Part shown: positions 1 through 8,797 of the stretch, piece after piece | How positions within the stretch are numbered: the stretch's first letter is position 1 | Layout of the letters: the number at the start of each line of letters is the position of its first letter | DNA from: Rhodoferax ferrireducens | GTDB taxonomy: Bacteria; Pseudomonadota; Gammaproteobacteria; Burkholderiales; Burkholderiaceae_C | Direction of reading: 5' to 3' | Assembly (NCBI RefSeq): GCF_003347515.1 | Contig: NZ_QEII01000315.1 | Span: 62,001 to 126,000, forward strand | DNA: 64,000 nt | Notes under the pieces: generated by a model | The model's database searches: none | What the model saw: only the letters and a program-made list of their open reading frames with translations | What the model was told of the DNA's origin: nothing | Translations under genes and position numbers: made by a program

Positions 1-365
1 TGGCCCTGGAGACGCTCAGCCGCCTGAAGCAATTGGAGGTCGAATTGTTCGTCGACGACTACGGCACCGGTTATTCCAGCCTGAGCTATTTACAGAAGTT
101 GCCGGTGGATGGGGTCAAGATCGACCAATCGTTCGTGATGCCGATGGTGGGAAGCGCCGATTCGACGGTGATTGTTCGTTCCACGATCGAACTGGGTCAT
201 AACCTGGGCCTGAAAGTCGTCGCGGAAGGGGTGGAAAGCCAGGCGATCTGGGAGCGTCTGGCGGGGCTGGGCTGCGATGTGGCGCAAGGCTATCTGCTCA
301 GCAAGCCGATGCCGGCAGAGCAATTCCAGGGGTGGGAAAGCCAATGGGCGCAGCAGTCGGGTTAG
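1..365 (+). CDS. C-terminal part of an EAL-domain c-di-GMP phosphodiesterase (5' truncated by window edge)
   Basis: The frame is open from the left edge (first full codon at 3) and stops with TAG at 363-365, leaving about 120 residues. The translation shows the late EAL signatures DDYGTGYSSLSYL and LPVDGVKIDQSFV, followed by VVAEGVES and a C-terminal GYLLSKPMP. EAL domains hydrolyse cyclic di-GMP; the DD and K of these motifs belong to the metal and catalytic centre. The N-terminal part, with any GGDEF, PAS or sensor domain and the EAL motif itself, lies outside the window, so the input signal and activity cannot be judged. It converges on the aldehyde dehydrogenase gene; the 111-bp gap 366-476 shows no clear terminator. 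Confidence 0.9.
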   Translation, partial: ALETLSRLKQLEVELFVDDYGTGYSSLSYLQKLPVDGVKIDQSFVMPMVGSADSTVIVRSTIELGHNLGLKVVAEGVESQAIWERLAGLGCDVAQGYLLSKPMPAEQFQGWESQWAQQSG

Positions 366-476
366 TGCCCGCATCGTGCCCCGGCCAGTTCAACATCGGC
401 ACTGCGACCAATGGCGCGTCGGCGCCAGCATACGCAACCCTTTATTTGCAGCGAACAATGGAATATTGACCGCGGC

Positions 477-1984
477 CTACACCTCGAACTTGATCCCCTG
501 CGCCAGCGGCAAAGATGTTCCGTAGTTGATCGTGTTGGTGGCCCGGCGCATGTACGCCTTCCACGCATCCGAGCCGGATTCACGGCCGCCGCCGGTTTCC
601 TTTTCGCCGCCAAACGCGCCGCCGATCTCGGCCCCGCTGGTGCCGATGTTGACGTTGGCAATGCCGCAGTCCGACCCGCGCGCCGACGTGAAAACTTCGG
701 CTTCGCGCAGATCCTGCGTGAAGACAGCCGACGACAAGCCATGGGCGACCGCGTTGTTGAGGGCGATGGCTTCGTCAAATGTGTCGTAGGGCACCACATA
801 CAGAATCGGCGCGAACGTCTCTTGCAGCATGGGGCCGCTCTGCTCGTTCAATTCCACCAGGGCCGGGCGCACATAGAACGCGGACGCTTCGCCCACGGTT
901 TCACGCTCGCCAAAGTGGACCTTTGCACCGGCGGCCCGTGCCTGCTCCAGCGCACGCTGCATGGCCTCAAAAGCGCGCTCATCAATCAAGGGCCCGACCA
1001 GCGTGCCGGCTTCCAGCGGGTCGCCGACCGGCAGGCATTCAAACACCCGAAGCAGCGAGGCCACCAGGCTGTCATAAATCGAGCGGTGCACGATCAGCCG
1101 GCGCAAGCTGGTGCAGCGCTGGCCGGCCGTGCCTGCGGCCGAAAACGCCACACCGCGCACCACCAGTTCCAGATTGGCCGACGGGCAGACGATGGCAGCG
1201 TTGTTGCCGCCCAGTTCCAGCAGCGAGCGCTTGAACAGCGTGGCACAGCTGGCGCCCACCGCCCGGCCCATGGCGGTTGATCCGGTCGCGCTGACCAGCT
1301 TGACGTGCGGATGCGCCACCAGGGCCTCACCGACTGCGCGCTCGCCAATCAACAACTCGCTCAAGCCTACGGCGTCGAGCCCCTGTGCCCGGGCCGTCTG
1401 CAGGAGCAGGCCGTTGAGCGCCAGGGCCGACAACGGCGTCTTCTCGGACGGCTTCCACACCAGGGTGTTGCCGCACACCAGGGCCAAGGCGGCGTTCCAG
1501 GCGAACACGGCCATGGGAAAGTTGAAGGCCGAGATGATGCCCACCACGCCCAGCGGATGCCAGGTTTCCAGCAACTTGTGATCGGGCCGCTCGCTGGCAA
1601 TGGTCAGGCCATAGAGTTGACGCGACAGGCCCACGGCGAATTCGCAAATGTCCACCACTTCCTGCACCTCGCCCAGCCCCTCCTGCACGATCTTGCCGGT
1701 CTCCAGCGTGATCAAGCGGCCCAGCGGTTCCTTGTGCCGGCGCACGGCTTCGCCAAAAGCCCGCACCAGCTCGCCGCGCTTGGGCGCCGGCACATCGCGC
1801 CAGCTCACGTAACGGGCATGGGCACGCGCGATGGCGGCACTGGCCTGCGCCTCCGGAGTGACGGCGACGCGCGCCAGCAGGCTGCCGTCAATCGGCGTGT
1901 GGACGGCCAGCCCGGTCGGCTGTCGCTCTCGAACACAAGGCCCATGGCCTTGAAGAGGGTTTGAACATCGGTGGTGTGGGTCAT
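477..1984 (-). CDS. ALDH7-type aldehyde dehydrogenase (aminoadipate-semialdehyde dehydrogenase-like), apparent frameshift near the 5' end
   Basis: From 1808 to 477 the frame encodes 443 residues of an NAD-dependent aldehyde dehydrogenase. The catalytic Glu is in LELGGNN (about nt 1215) and the catalytic Cys in GQRCTS (about nt 1115). The C-terminal half (GAEIGGAFGGEK, GSDAWKAYMRR, SLPLAQGI) is typical of ALDH7/AmaB enzymes, which oxidise 2-aminoadipate 6-semialdehyde. The expected N-terminus is split. An ATG at 1984 opens MTHTTDVQTLFKAMGL, but that frame ends early. The homologous continuation (HTPIDGSLLARVAV) lies in the 477-1808 frame, so one base seems to be missing near 1914-1922. The start at 1984 is 17 bp after the upstream binding-protein gene, so this is the last gene of the operon. 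If the lesion is real the product is truncated or absent; it could also be a sequencing error. Confidence 0.8.
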
Positions 1985-2001
1985 CTCGGGCTTTCTATTT
2001 T

Positions 2002-3075
2002 CTATCGTTCAATGCTGCGGTTCCAGCGCGCGTTCCAGGCCGGGCGGTTTTCGTTGATGGCATCCCAGTCGACGACAACCGCGGTCTTCATGTAGTCGCC
2101 AAACTGCTTGAGCCGGGCCTTGGCGTCATCCCCGACGGCCGGGGCCTTGGGGTTGGATGGAATCTGGTTGCCGTGCTGCAAACCGGCCGCCTGCGCCTCG
2201 GCGCTGAGCAGATGCTCGGCCAGTTTCTGCGCCAGCGCCGGTTCGCTGTTGTTGGCGATCACGCATTCGGCCACCATCAGCACCACCGAGCCTTCCTTGG
2301 GCTGGGCGTATTCCACCGCGATGCCTTTTTCCTGCAGCGTGGCCACGGCGGTGGGGGTCAGCGGTGCAATCGCAGCCTCGCCGGTTTGCAGCATCTCGGA
2401 CAGCTTGGCCGAGCTCGGAATGTATTCGAGTACGTTGGGGCCAATGCTGCTCTTCCAGGCGGCAAATCCTGGCTCGACGTTCTTGTCGTTGCCGCCCTTG
2501 ATGCGGTTGAACATCAGGAAGCCATGCAGCCCGAACGTGGAGGAAGACAGGGACTGGAACACCACTTTGCCCTTGAACTTCGGGTCCGCCATGTCCATCC
2601 ACGAGGTCGGTGGGGCCCAACCTTTTTCGCTGAACATCTTTTTGTTATAGGCCAGGCCGGTCATGCCCATGGTCACGCCGGTCGCCATGTCACCCTTGAA
2701 GCGCGCGGTCGGGAAAACTTCATTGAGCGCCGGGCTGGGTTTCATCTTTTCGCACAAGCCCATGCCGATGGCGCGCACCATCACGCCGTCATCGAGAAAC
2801 ATGACGTGCATCTGCGGTTTGTCCTTGTTCGCCTGCGCTTTAGCCAGGATGTCGGACGAGGTGCCCGGCACCACCACCACCTTGACGTTATTGGCTTTCT
2901 CAAAGGCCGGAAACACGTGCTCGGTCCAGGTCTTTTCCATGACGCCACCGTTCATGCCGATGTACAGCGTTTTGGTTTGCGCGCTGGCCGCACCGGCCGA
3001 CAGGGCGAGGGCCGCGGCGGCCAGCGACAACAGCGAACGGCGCGCCGTATAGGTATTTGAACAGCTGAGTTTCAT
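2002..3075 (-). CDS. ABC transporter periplasmic substrate-binding protein (PotD-like, family 1)
   Basis: This 357-aa protein begins with a classic Sec signal peptide: a basic start, a hydrophobic LSLAAAALALSAGAASA core, and likely cleavage before QTKTLYIG. The mature part resembles PotD/Fe-type family 1 binding proteins that deliver polyamines, opines or small amines to an inner-membrane importer. The start overlaps the stop of the upstream oxidoreductase by 4 bp (ATGA at 3072-3075). The matching permeases and ATPase lie upstream in the same operon. The substrate cannot be read from sequence; the adjacent amine dehydrogenase and ALDH7 genes suggest a cyclic or secondary amino acid. Confidence 0.88.
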   Translation of the reverse strand: MKLSCSNTYTARRSLLSLAAAALALSAGAASAQTKTLYIGMNGGVMEKTWTEHVFPAFEKANNVKVVVVPGTSSDILAKAQANKDKPQMHVMFLDDGVMVRAIGMGLCEKMKPSPALNEVFPTARFKGDMATGVTMGMTGLAYNKKMFSEKGWAPPTSWMDMADPKFKGKVVFQSLSSSTFGLHGFLMFNRIKGGNDKNVEPGFAAWKSSIGPNVLEYIPSSAKLSEMLQTGEAAIAPLTPTAVATLQEKGIAVEYAQPKEGSVVLMVAECVIANNSEPALAQKLAEHLLSAEAQAAGLQHGNQIPSNPKAPAVGDDAKARLKQFGDYMKTAVVVDWDAINENRPAWNARWNRSIER

Positions 3076-4226
3076 GGTGAGTCTCCTTCAGGTTGCGGGG
3101 GGGATTGAGGCGCCGGAGCGGCGTAGCGGGAAATCGAAAACGCGGTGATCGGTGTAGACGTGGCGCCATCGCGCACCAGTTCGGCCAGCACTTCACCGAC
3201 GGCTGGTCCGATCTGGAAACCGGCGCCGGCAAAGCCAAAGCCGTGGATCAGTCCGGGCGTGGTGGTGCTGAAGCCGACGACCGGCTGGCGGTCCGGCAGA
3301 TAGCCTTCGGTGCCGCTCCAGGAGCGAATGATGTGGGCATGGCGTAGCGCGGGCAGCAGCTCCACGGTTCGCGCCAGCACCAGGGAGATCGCTTCACGGC
3401 TGGGCCGGGCTCGGTCGGCATCGAGCGCATAGCCTTGCGAGCCGCCGATGACGCAATTGCCGCGCGGGGCCTGGCGGGCGTAGATGCCGCCGCCCTCCAC
3501 GCCCAGGCTCAGGTTCATGAACACGCCCAGGGGCTCGGTCACCGCCATCACCGGATGCGACGACACCATGGGCACGGTTTCGCCAAAATTCGCGGCGATG
3601 CTGCCGGCCCAGGCCCCGGCGCAGTTGAGCAGGAAGCGCGAACGCACCTCCAGACTCGTGCCCGAACGCAGCACAAACTGCTGGCCGTCATGCGCCATCT
3701 CGTCGACCCGGCATTGCTCGCGAATATCGGCCCCAAGCCTGGCGGCGGCGCGCGCGAAGGCGGGCGACACCAGGCGCGGGTTGGCATGCCCGTCTTGCGG
3801 ACAGAAGGAGCCGCCGATGGCGCGCTCGCCCAGCCACGGGTATTGCGCCCGCAGTGTTTTGCCACTGAGCATTTGCAGCTCCATGCCAAAGCCCCGACTG
3901 CGTTCCCGGTAGGCTTCGAGCGCGGCCAGATCCGCCTCGCTGCGTGCGATTTTGAGGTGGCCCGAGCGGATGTATTCACCGTCGATGCCAATCAGTTCCG
4001 GCAGGCGGCCCCAGATGCCATGGGCCCGCTGCGACAGTGCCAACTGCGTGAGCGGACGGCCTTGCCGACGCACGCCGCCATAGTTGATGCCACTGGAGCG
4101 CGAGCCGCAAAAGTCGCGTTCCAGCAGCGTGACGGACAAGCCCATCTGGCGCAAGGCCAGCGCGGCCGATGCGCCCACGATGCCGCCGCCGATGATGGCG
4201 ACGTCGGTAGTCCGCTTCTCTTTCAT
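3072..4226 (-). CDS. FAD-dependent amine/amino-acid oxidoreductase, beta subunit of an opine-oxidase/HcnC-type dehydrogenase
   Basis: This 384-aa protein has an N-terminal dinucleotide-binding fold (VAIIGGGIVGASAALALRQ, residues about 8-26) and the DAO family pattern, ending with a second FAD-contact region (GFGFAGAGFQIGPAVGE). The open frame extends upstream to 4388, but the start at 4226 is preferred: it follows an AAGGAG Shine-Dalgarno and makes a 4-bp ATGA overlap with the upstream gene. Family members (OoxB, NoxB, HcnC, D-amino-acid or hydroxyproline dehydrogenase beta subunits) oxidise the C-N bond of secondary amines. They work together with an alpha subunit and a small ferredoxin-like subunit, both encoded just upstream. 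Confidence 0.88.
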   Translation of the reverse strand: MKEKRTTDVAIIGGGIVGASAALALRQMGLSVTLLERDFCGSRSSGINYGGVRRQGRPLTQLALSQRAHGIWGRLPELIGIDGEYIRSGHLKIARSEADLAALEAYRERSRGFGMELQMLSGKTLRAQYPWLGERAIGGSFCPQDGHANPRLVSPAFARAAARLGADIREQCRVDEMAHDGQQFVLRSGTSLEVRSRFLLNCAGAWAGSIAANFGETVPMVSSHPVMAVTEPLGVFMNLSLGVEGGGIYARQAPRGNCVIGGSQGYALDADRARPSREAISLVLARTVELLPALRHAHIIRSWSGTEGYLPDRQPVVGFSTTTPGLIHGFGFAGAGFQIGPAVGEVLAELVRDGATSTPITAFSISRYAAPAPQSPPQPEGDSP

Positions 4227-5626
4227 GCCGGCTCCTTGTAAACAAGAGGCGTCGCCGGCTGGATCAGGGTGAAGGGAATCGGCTTGATCGGCGCCTGGCC
4301 GCGCAGGCGGCCCACCTCCTCGGGTGAGCGGCCGGTGCAATGCGCCAGGATTTCCGTCGCCGCCAGTGCGCACATGCGGCCCTGGCAACGCCCCATGCCG
4401 ACACGGGTCAGCGCCTTGAGCCGGTTCATCTCGACCGTCCCCGTCGCCTGGGCCGTGCGCCGCAAATCCCCGGCCGTGATTTCTTCACAGCGGCAGATCA
4501 CCAGCTCGTCCGGCGCCTGCGCCGCCCAGTCAGAGGGGAAGGGAAAGGCGCGCGCCAGGCCGGCGCGAAACCGCCCGGTGCGCGCCAACTGGCTTTCCAG
4601 CGTGGCGGCGCGCGCCAAGCCGGTGGCGTCAACGCCGATCCCCGCATCGGTCAGCAGCGCCAGCGCGGCGCGCTCACCGGCCCACTCGGCCGCATCGGCC
4701 CCCATGATGCCGGCACCATCGCCGGCCAGGTACACCCCGGCCACGCTGGCGCGCCCGGCCGCGTCGCGTTCGGGCAACCAGGCCCGTTGCGCCGCATCGA
4801 AGCTGAAGCGGCAACCCAGAATGTCGGCCAGCTGGGTCTCGGACCGCAGCGCATAGCCCAAGCCGATGGCGTCACAGTCCAACGTGTGTTCACCCTGTGC
4901 ATCGCGCCACACGACGCCGCTGACACGGTCGTCGCCGAGCACCCGGACCGGCCGCACACCACCTTGCAGCCGCACACCATGCGCGCGCAACCAGGCCACG
5001 TAATACAAGCCTTTGGCCAGCACGGCCGGCTGAACCAGCAGGCCGGGCAGCGCCGCGACTTGGTCGCCCAAGGTGGCGGTATCGAGCACGGCGGCCACCT
5101 CGGCCCCGGCCTTGGCATATTGGTAGGCCACGAGGTAGAGCAAGGGGCCGCTGCCCATCAGCACCACGCGGCTGCCGATGGCGCAGCCCTGGAACTTGAG
5201 CGCCACTTGCGCGCCGCCCAGGGTGTAGACCCCGGGGGTGGTCCAGCCGGCAAACGGCAAGACCCGGTCAGTCGCACCGGTGGCCACGATCAGATGAGAG
5301 TAGGCCACGGTCGCGGTTTGCCCCTGGTGCAGCACATCCAGCTGGCCGCCCTCAGCGTTCCACACCAGCGTGTTGGGCCGGTAGTCAACATGCGGCAGCA
5401 GGTCGGCCATTGCGGTGTGCACCGCCTCGGCGCGCCCAGCCTCGAAACCGTAAAGCGTCTTTTTGGAACGCTGGAAATGCGCCGGCGGCTGGCGGTAGAT
5501 CTGGCCGCCCCAGCGCGGCGCCTCGTCCAGCACGATCGGGCGCAAGCCATGCTGGACCAGCGTCTGCGCCGCGCGAATACCGGCCGGCCCGGCGCCCACA
5601 ATGACGGCTTGCAGTGCGGCCGTCAT
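4223..5626 (-). CDS. FAD/NAD(P)-binding oxidoreductase with C-terminal BFD-like [2Fe-2S] domain (alpha subunit, HcnB/OoxA-like)
   Basis: This 467-aa protein starts with a Rossmann motif (VIVGAGPAGIRAAQTLVQHG, residues about 8-27) and has a second nucleotide site and an AGDGAGIMG motif near the middle. It ends with a BFD-like cluster domain whose cysteines lie in VICRCEE and GRCQGRMC. This is the layout of the alpha subunit of opine oxidases and hydrogen cyanide synthase, which passes electrons from the beta-subunit flavin to the respiratory chain. The start at 5626 (MTAALQAVIVGAG) is chosen over the longer frame to 5683 because it overlaps the stop of the upstream ferredoxin gene by ATGA. Confidence 0.88.
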   Translation of the reverse strand: MTAALQAVIVGAGPAGIRAAQTLVQHGLRPIVLDEAPRWGGQIYRQPPAHFQRSKKTLYGFEAGRAEAVHTAMADLLPHVDYRPNTLVWNAEGGQLDVLHQGQTATVAYSHLIVATGATDRVLPFAGWTTPGVYTLGGAQVALKFQGCAIGSRVVLMGSGPLLYLVAYQYAKAGAEVAAVLDTATLGDQVAALPGLLVQPAVLAKGLYYVAWLRAHGVRLQGGVRPVRVLGDDRVSGVVWRDAQGEHTLDCDAIGLGYALRSETQLADILGCRFSFDAAQRAWLPERDAAGRASVAGVYLAGDGAGIMGADAAEWAGERAALALLTDAGIGVDATGLARAATLESQLARTGRFRAGLARAFPFPSDWAAQAPDELVICRCEEITAGDLRRTAQATGTVEMNRLKALTRVGMGRCQGRMCALAATEILAHCTGRSPEEVGRLRGQAPIKPIPFTLIQPATPLVYKEPA

Positions 5627-5931
5627 GCGGCACCGCCCGGCTGCGTCACCAGCCGCATGCCGGCCGTGATGAAGGTGGAACAAGCCTGGTAGCGCTCACC
5701 GCTCTCGGTGCTGACCCAGCAATCCTGGCAGGCCCCCATCAGGCAAAACCCGGCGCGCGCCTCGCCGCTGAATTCGCTGTGGCGCAGCCTCGCGCGGTGC
5801 GTCAACACGGCCGTCAGTACGGTGTCCCCCACCAGCGCGTCCAGCGGCTGGCCGTCCAGCGTGAAGCTCACGCGCTCGCGCTGTGTCTCGGCCAAACGCT
5901 TGAAAAGGGGTTTGGGTACGGTTTCGTTCAT
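5623..5931 (-). CDS. Small (2Fe-2S)-binding protein, HcnA-like gamma subunit
   Basis: This 102-aa protein has a plant-ferredoxin-type cluster region: GFCLMGACQDCWV near the middle and a fourth Cys in ACSTFI near the end. Such short ferredoxin-like chains form the third subunit of heterotrimeric amine dehydrogenases of the HcnABC type. Both ends overlap neighbours by 4 bp (ATGA at 5928-5931 and 5623-5626), so it is translationally coupled to a permease gene upstream and the alpha subunit downstream. It has no signal peptide, so it acts in the cytoplasm. Confidence 0.87.
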   Translation of the reverse strand: MNETVPKPLFKRLAETQRERVSFTLDGQPLDALVGDTVLTAVLTHRARLRHSEFSGEARAGFCLMGACQDCWVSTESGERYQACSTFITAGMRLVTQPGGAA

Positions 5932-6722
5932 TTGCCCCCCACCAGAATCTTGTCCAGGCCATAGAGCCGGTCCAGCAACACCATGACGCCAGCCGTGAAG
6001 GCCACCATCAAGGCCGAGGCCGCTGCCATCAGCGGGTCGATCGACTCGGTGGCGTACATGTACATGCGCACCGGCAAGGTCACGGTCGCCGGCGCCGTGA
6101 CAAAAATCGACATCGTCACTTCGTCAAAACTGTTGATGAAGGCCAGCAGCCAGCCGCCACTGACGCCCGGCAAAATCATCGGCAAGGTGATGCGCCTGAA
6201 CACCGTCATGTCGCTGGCACCGAGCGAGAGCGCCGCCTGCTCACAACTGCGGTCCGCCCCGGTGGATGCCGCCACCACCAACCGCAGCACATAAGGCGTG
6301 ACCACCACCACATGGGCCAGCACCAGCCAGAAAAAACTGCCGGTGGCACCGATCAGCGAGAACAGCCGCAGCAAGGCCACGCCCAGAACCAGGTGCGGGA
6401 TGATCAATGGCGACAGAAACAGCGCGTTGAGCGCATCGCGCCCGGCAAAGTGGTAGCGCGTGATGGCCAGCCCGGCCGGCACGGCAATCAGGGTCGCCAG
6501 GGTGGCCGACGACAAGGCCAGCCACAGGCTGTTCCAGAACGAGGTCACGAAGTCCGGGTGGGCGAACACCGCCTTGAACCAGCGCAGGGAAAAGTGGCTG
6601 GTCGGCAGCGTCAAGGTGTTCTCGGGCGTGAACGCCACGATGCACACGATCAGCAGCGGCGCCAGCATGAAGCTGATGACGAGGGCGTTGAAGGCGAGCG
6701 CCAGGGGGCCATTTTTTGCCAT
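5928..6722 (-). CDS. ABC transporter permease (PotC-like)
   Basis: This 264-aa polytopic membrane protein has about six hydrophobic segments and the EAA loop region (EQAALSLGASDMTVFRRITLPMILPG) that docks on the ATPase. It matches the PotC-type permease of polyamine/opine importers. It follows the PotB-like gene after a 4-bp gap and overlaps the ferredoxin gene downstream by ATGA. This interleaving of transport and catabolic genes implies one transcript. Confidence 0.9.
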   Translation of the reverse strand: MAKNGPLALAFNALVISFMLAPLLIVCIVAFTPENTLTLPTSHFSLRWFKAVFAHPDFVTSFWNSLWLALSSATLATLIAVPAGLAITRYHFAGRDALNALFLSPLIIPHLVLGVALLRLFSLIGATGSFFWLVLAHVVVVTPYVLRLVVAASTGADRSCEQAALSLGASDMTVFRRITLPMILPGVSGGWLLAFINSFDEVTMSIFVTAPATVTLPVRMYMYATESIDPLMAAASALMVAFTAGVMVLLDRLYGLDKILVGGK

Positions 6723-6726
6723 GGTG

Positions 6727-7581
6727 TCAGCCCAGCGCTTTCTTGTAGCTGCGCTCCAGCACGCGGTTGTAGCTCAGCATCACCACCAGATTCGCCAGCA
6801 GCAGGACCAGCGCCAGCGCCGCGCCCAGCGGCCAGTTCAGCTCATGCAGGTACTCGTCATAGACCACCGTGGACACCATCTTGAGCCGCCGCCCGCCCAG
6901 CAAACCGGGGATGGCGAATGCGCTGGCACTCAGGCCAAACACGATCAGGCTGCCCGACAGAATGCCCGGCATCACCTGCGGCAACACGATGCGCCGTAGC
7001 GTGGTGAAGTGCGAGGCCGAGAGCGACAGCGCGGCGTCTTCCACCCCGGCGTCGAGTTTTTGCAGCGAGGTCCAGACCGGGATCACCATGAAGGGCAGCA
7101 TCACATGCACCAGGGCGATGATGACGGCTGCCTCGGTATAGAGAATACGCACCGGCCCCAGGCCGACGGTTTGCAGCGCCTGGTTGAGGACGCCCTGGGG
7201 GCCGAGCAGCATGCTCCAGCCGAAGGCCCGCACCACCACCGACACCAGCAGGGGCGCCAGCACCACCAGCAGGAAGATCGAGCGCCACGGATTGCCCATG
7301 CGGCTCAGCACATAGGCCTCGGGCGCGCCGATGGCCAGACAGATCAGCGTGGTGAGGCCGGCGATCCAGAAGGTGCGCCAGAAGATGCCGTAGTAGTACT
7401 CGTCGCCCAGCACCGCCGCGTAGTGCGCCAGCGTGAATTCGTTCTTGACCCCGGTGACGTGATCGAACACATTGAACGACAGCACCGCGGTCAGCGCCAG
7501 CGGCACCAGCAGCAGGCAACCGAACAAGACCAGCGCCGGCGTGGACAGCGCCCAGGGGGTGGTGACCGCGCGCGCGTTCAT
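6727..7581 (-). CDS. ABC transporter permease (PotB-like)
   Basis: This 284-aa inner-membrane permease has several hydrophobic helices and the EAA-type loop (EDAALSLSASHFTTLRRIVLPQVMPG). It resembles the PotB partner of PotC-type permeases. Its start overlaps the stop of the ATPase gene by ATGA (7578-7581). It should form the heterodimeric channel with the permease encoded at 5928-6722. Confidence 0.9.
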   Translation of the reverse strand: MNARAVTTPWALSTPALVLFGCLLLVPLALTAVLSFNVFDHVTGVKNEFTLAHYAAVLGDEYYYGIFWRTFWIAGLTTLICLAIGAPEAYVLSRMGNPWRSIFLLVVLAPLLVSVVVRAFGWSMLLGPQGVLNQALQTVGLGPVRILYTEAAVIIALVHVMLPFMVIPVWTSLQKLDAGVEDAALSLSASHFTTLRRIVLPQVMPGILSGSLIVFGLSASAFAIPGLLGGRRLKMVSTVVYDEYLHELNWPLGAALALVLLLANLVVMLSYNRVLERSYKKALG

Positions 7582-8624
7582 GGCAACACCCGCAGCGAGC
7601 CGGCGGCCCAGGTCAGGCCGGTGCGGCCCTGCTCCTCCAGCGGCACGGCGTCGCCATTCGGGCAGCTCACCGTCAGGTCACCGACCGGGGTGCTGAGGTG
7701 GTAGAGCCACTGGCTGCCCAGAAAAAAGCGCTCGCTGACCACGCCGTCAAGCTGCCCTTGCCCGGCGGGTACGAAGCTGATTTTTTCCGGCCGCAGACTC
7801 AAAGTCACCTCGCCACCCGACGCCAGGCCCGCGCCGTCCACCTCGACCTGCAGCCGGCCCAGATCAATTTGCGCTCGGGCGCCGGTGCGGCTCACCCGGC
7901 CCGAGATCAGATTCGCCTTGCCGACAAAGGTGGAGATGAATTTCGTCTGCGGCTGCTCGTACAACTTGTAGGGCGCATCAATCTGCGTCGCCCGGCCGGC
8001 CTGCATCACCACGACCCGGTCGCTGATGGACATGGCCTCGGTCTGGTCGTGCGTGACCATGATGGTGGTGGTGCCGACCTTGCGCTGGATTTGGCGCAAC
8101 TCGAATTGCATTTCTTCGCGCAGCTTGGCGTCCAGGTTGGACAGCGGCTCATCGAGCAGCAGCACCGGCGGCTCGATCACCAGCGCCCGTGCCAGCGCCA
8201 CCCGTTGGCGTTGGCCGCCCGACAACTCACGCGGATAGCGCCCGCTGTGCTGCTCCAGATGCACCAGGGCCAGCGCGGCGTCAACACGCTCGCGCCGCTC
8301 GGCTTTGGGCATGCGCCGCATCTCCAGCCCAAAGCTCACGTTGTCAAACACCGTCATGTGCGGAAACAGCGCGTAGCTCTGGAATACGATGCCCAAGCCG
8401 CGTGAGTTGGGTTTGGCGTGGGTGATGTCGCGCCCGTCCAGCAGGATCTGGCCGCTGCTGACCTCGGCGAAGCCGGCAATCATTTGCAGCGTCGTCGTCT
8501 TGCCGCAGCCCGAGGGGCCGAGCAGCGACACGAATTCGCCCTTCTGCACACTCAGGCTCATGCTGTCCACAGCACAGGTCGGGCCATAGAACTTGGACAC
8601 ATCGGCAAGCGTCAGGAAAGACAT
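7578..8624 (-). CDS. ABC transporter ATP-binding protein (PotA-like)
   Basis: This 348-aa protein has Walker A GPSGCGKTT (residues 36-44), signature LSGGQRQRVALARAL, Walker B VLLLDEPLSNLD and the switch histidine in VTHDQTEAM. A C-terminal TOBE-like region (about 240-348) follows, as in PotA/FbpC proteins. It is the first gene of the operon, preceded by a strong AAAAGGAG Shine-Dalgarno. The 173-bp divergent spacer to the IclR-type regulator must hold the operon promoter. Confidence 0.92.
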   Translation of the reverse strand: MSFLTLADVSKFYGPTCAVDSMSLSVQKGEFVSLLGPSGCGKTTTLQMIAGFAEVSSGQILLDGRDITHAKPNSRGLGIVFQSYALFPHMTVFDNVSFGLEMRRMPKAERRERVDAALALVHLEQHSGRYPRELSGGQRQRVALARALVIEPPVLLLDEPLSNLDAKLREEMQFELRQIQRKVGTTTIMVTHDQTEAMSISDRVVVMQAGRATQIDAPYKLYEQPQTKFISTFVGKANLISGRVSRTGARAQIDLGRLQVEVDGAGLASGGEVTLSLRPEKISFVPAGQGQLDGVVSERFFLGSQWLYHLSTPVGDLTVSCPNGDAVPLEEQGRTGLTWAAGSLRVLP

Positions 8625-8749
8625 TGAAAACTCCTTTTCATCACACTCGCCAACAGGCCAGGCACTTGCACTGTGTCGCGATGATGTCAGGCAAATGATG
8701 TTTTAAAGGAAACTTGGCGTCAACGGGGTATTCCACTAAACGACATTTA

Positions 8750-8795
8750 TTTGTAATTTATTCCGATTAATGGAATAACTGTAGTAAATTACAAA
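8750..8795. promoter_or_regulatory. Nested dyad, likely IclR-type operator
   Basis: Two nested inverted repeats lie just before the regulator start. The outer arms are TTTGTAATTTA (8750-8760) and TAAATTACAAA (8785-8795), perfect over 11 bp. The inner arms are ATTCC (8760-8764) and GGAAT (8772-8776), 7 bp apart. The right arm sits within 3 bp of the regulator ATG, where a Shine-Dalgarno would normally be, so binding would block its own expression. IclR-family regulators commonly bind such AT-rich dyads between divergent genes. Assignment to this regulator is inferred. Confidence 0.6.
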
Positions 8796-8797
8796 AA

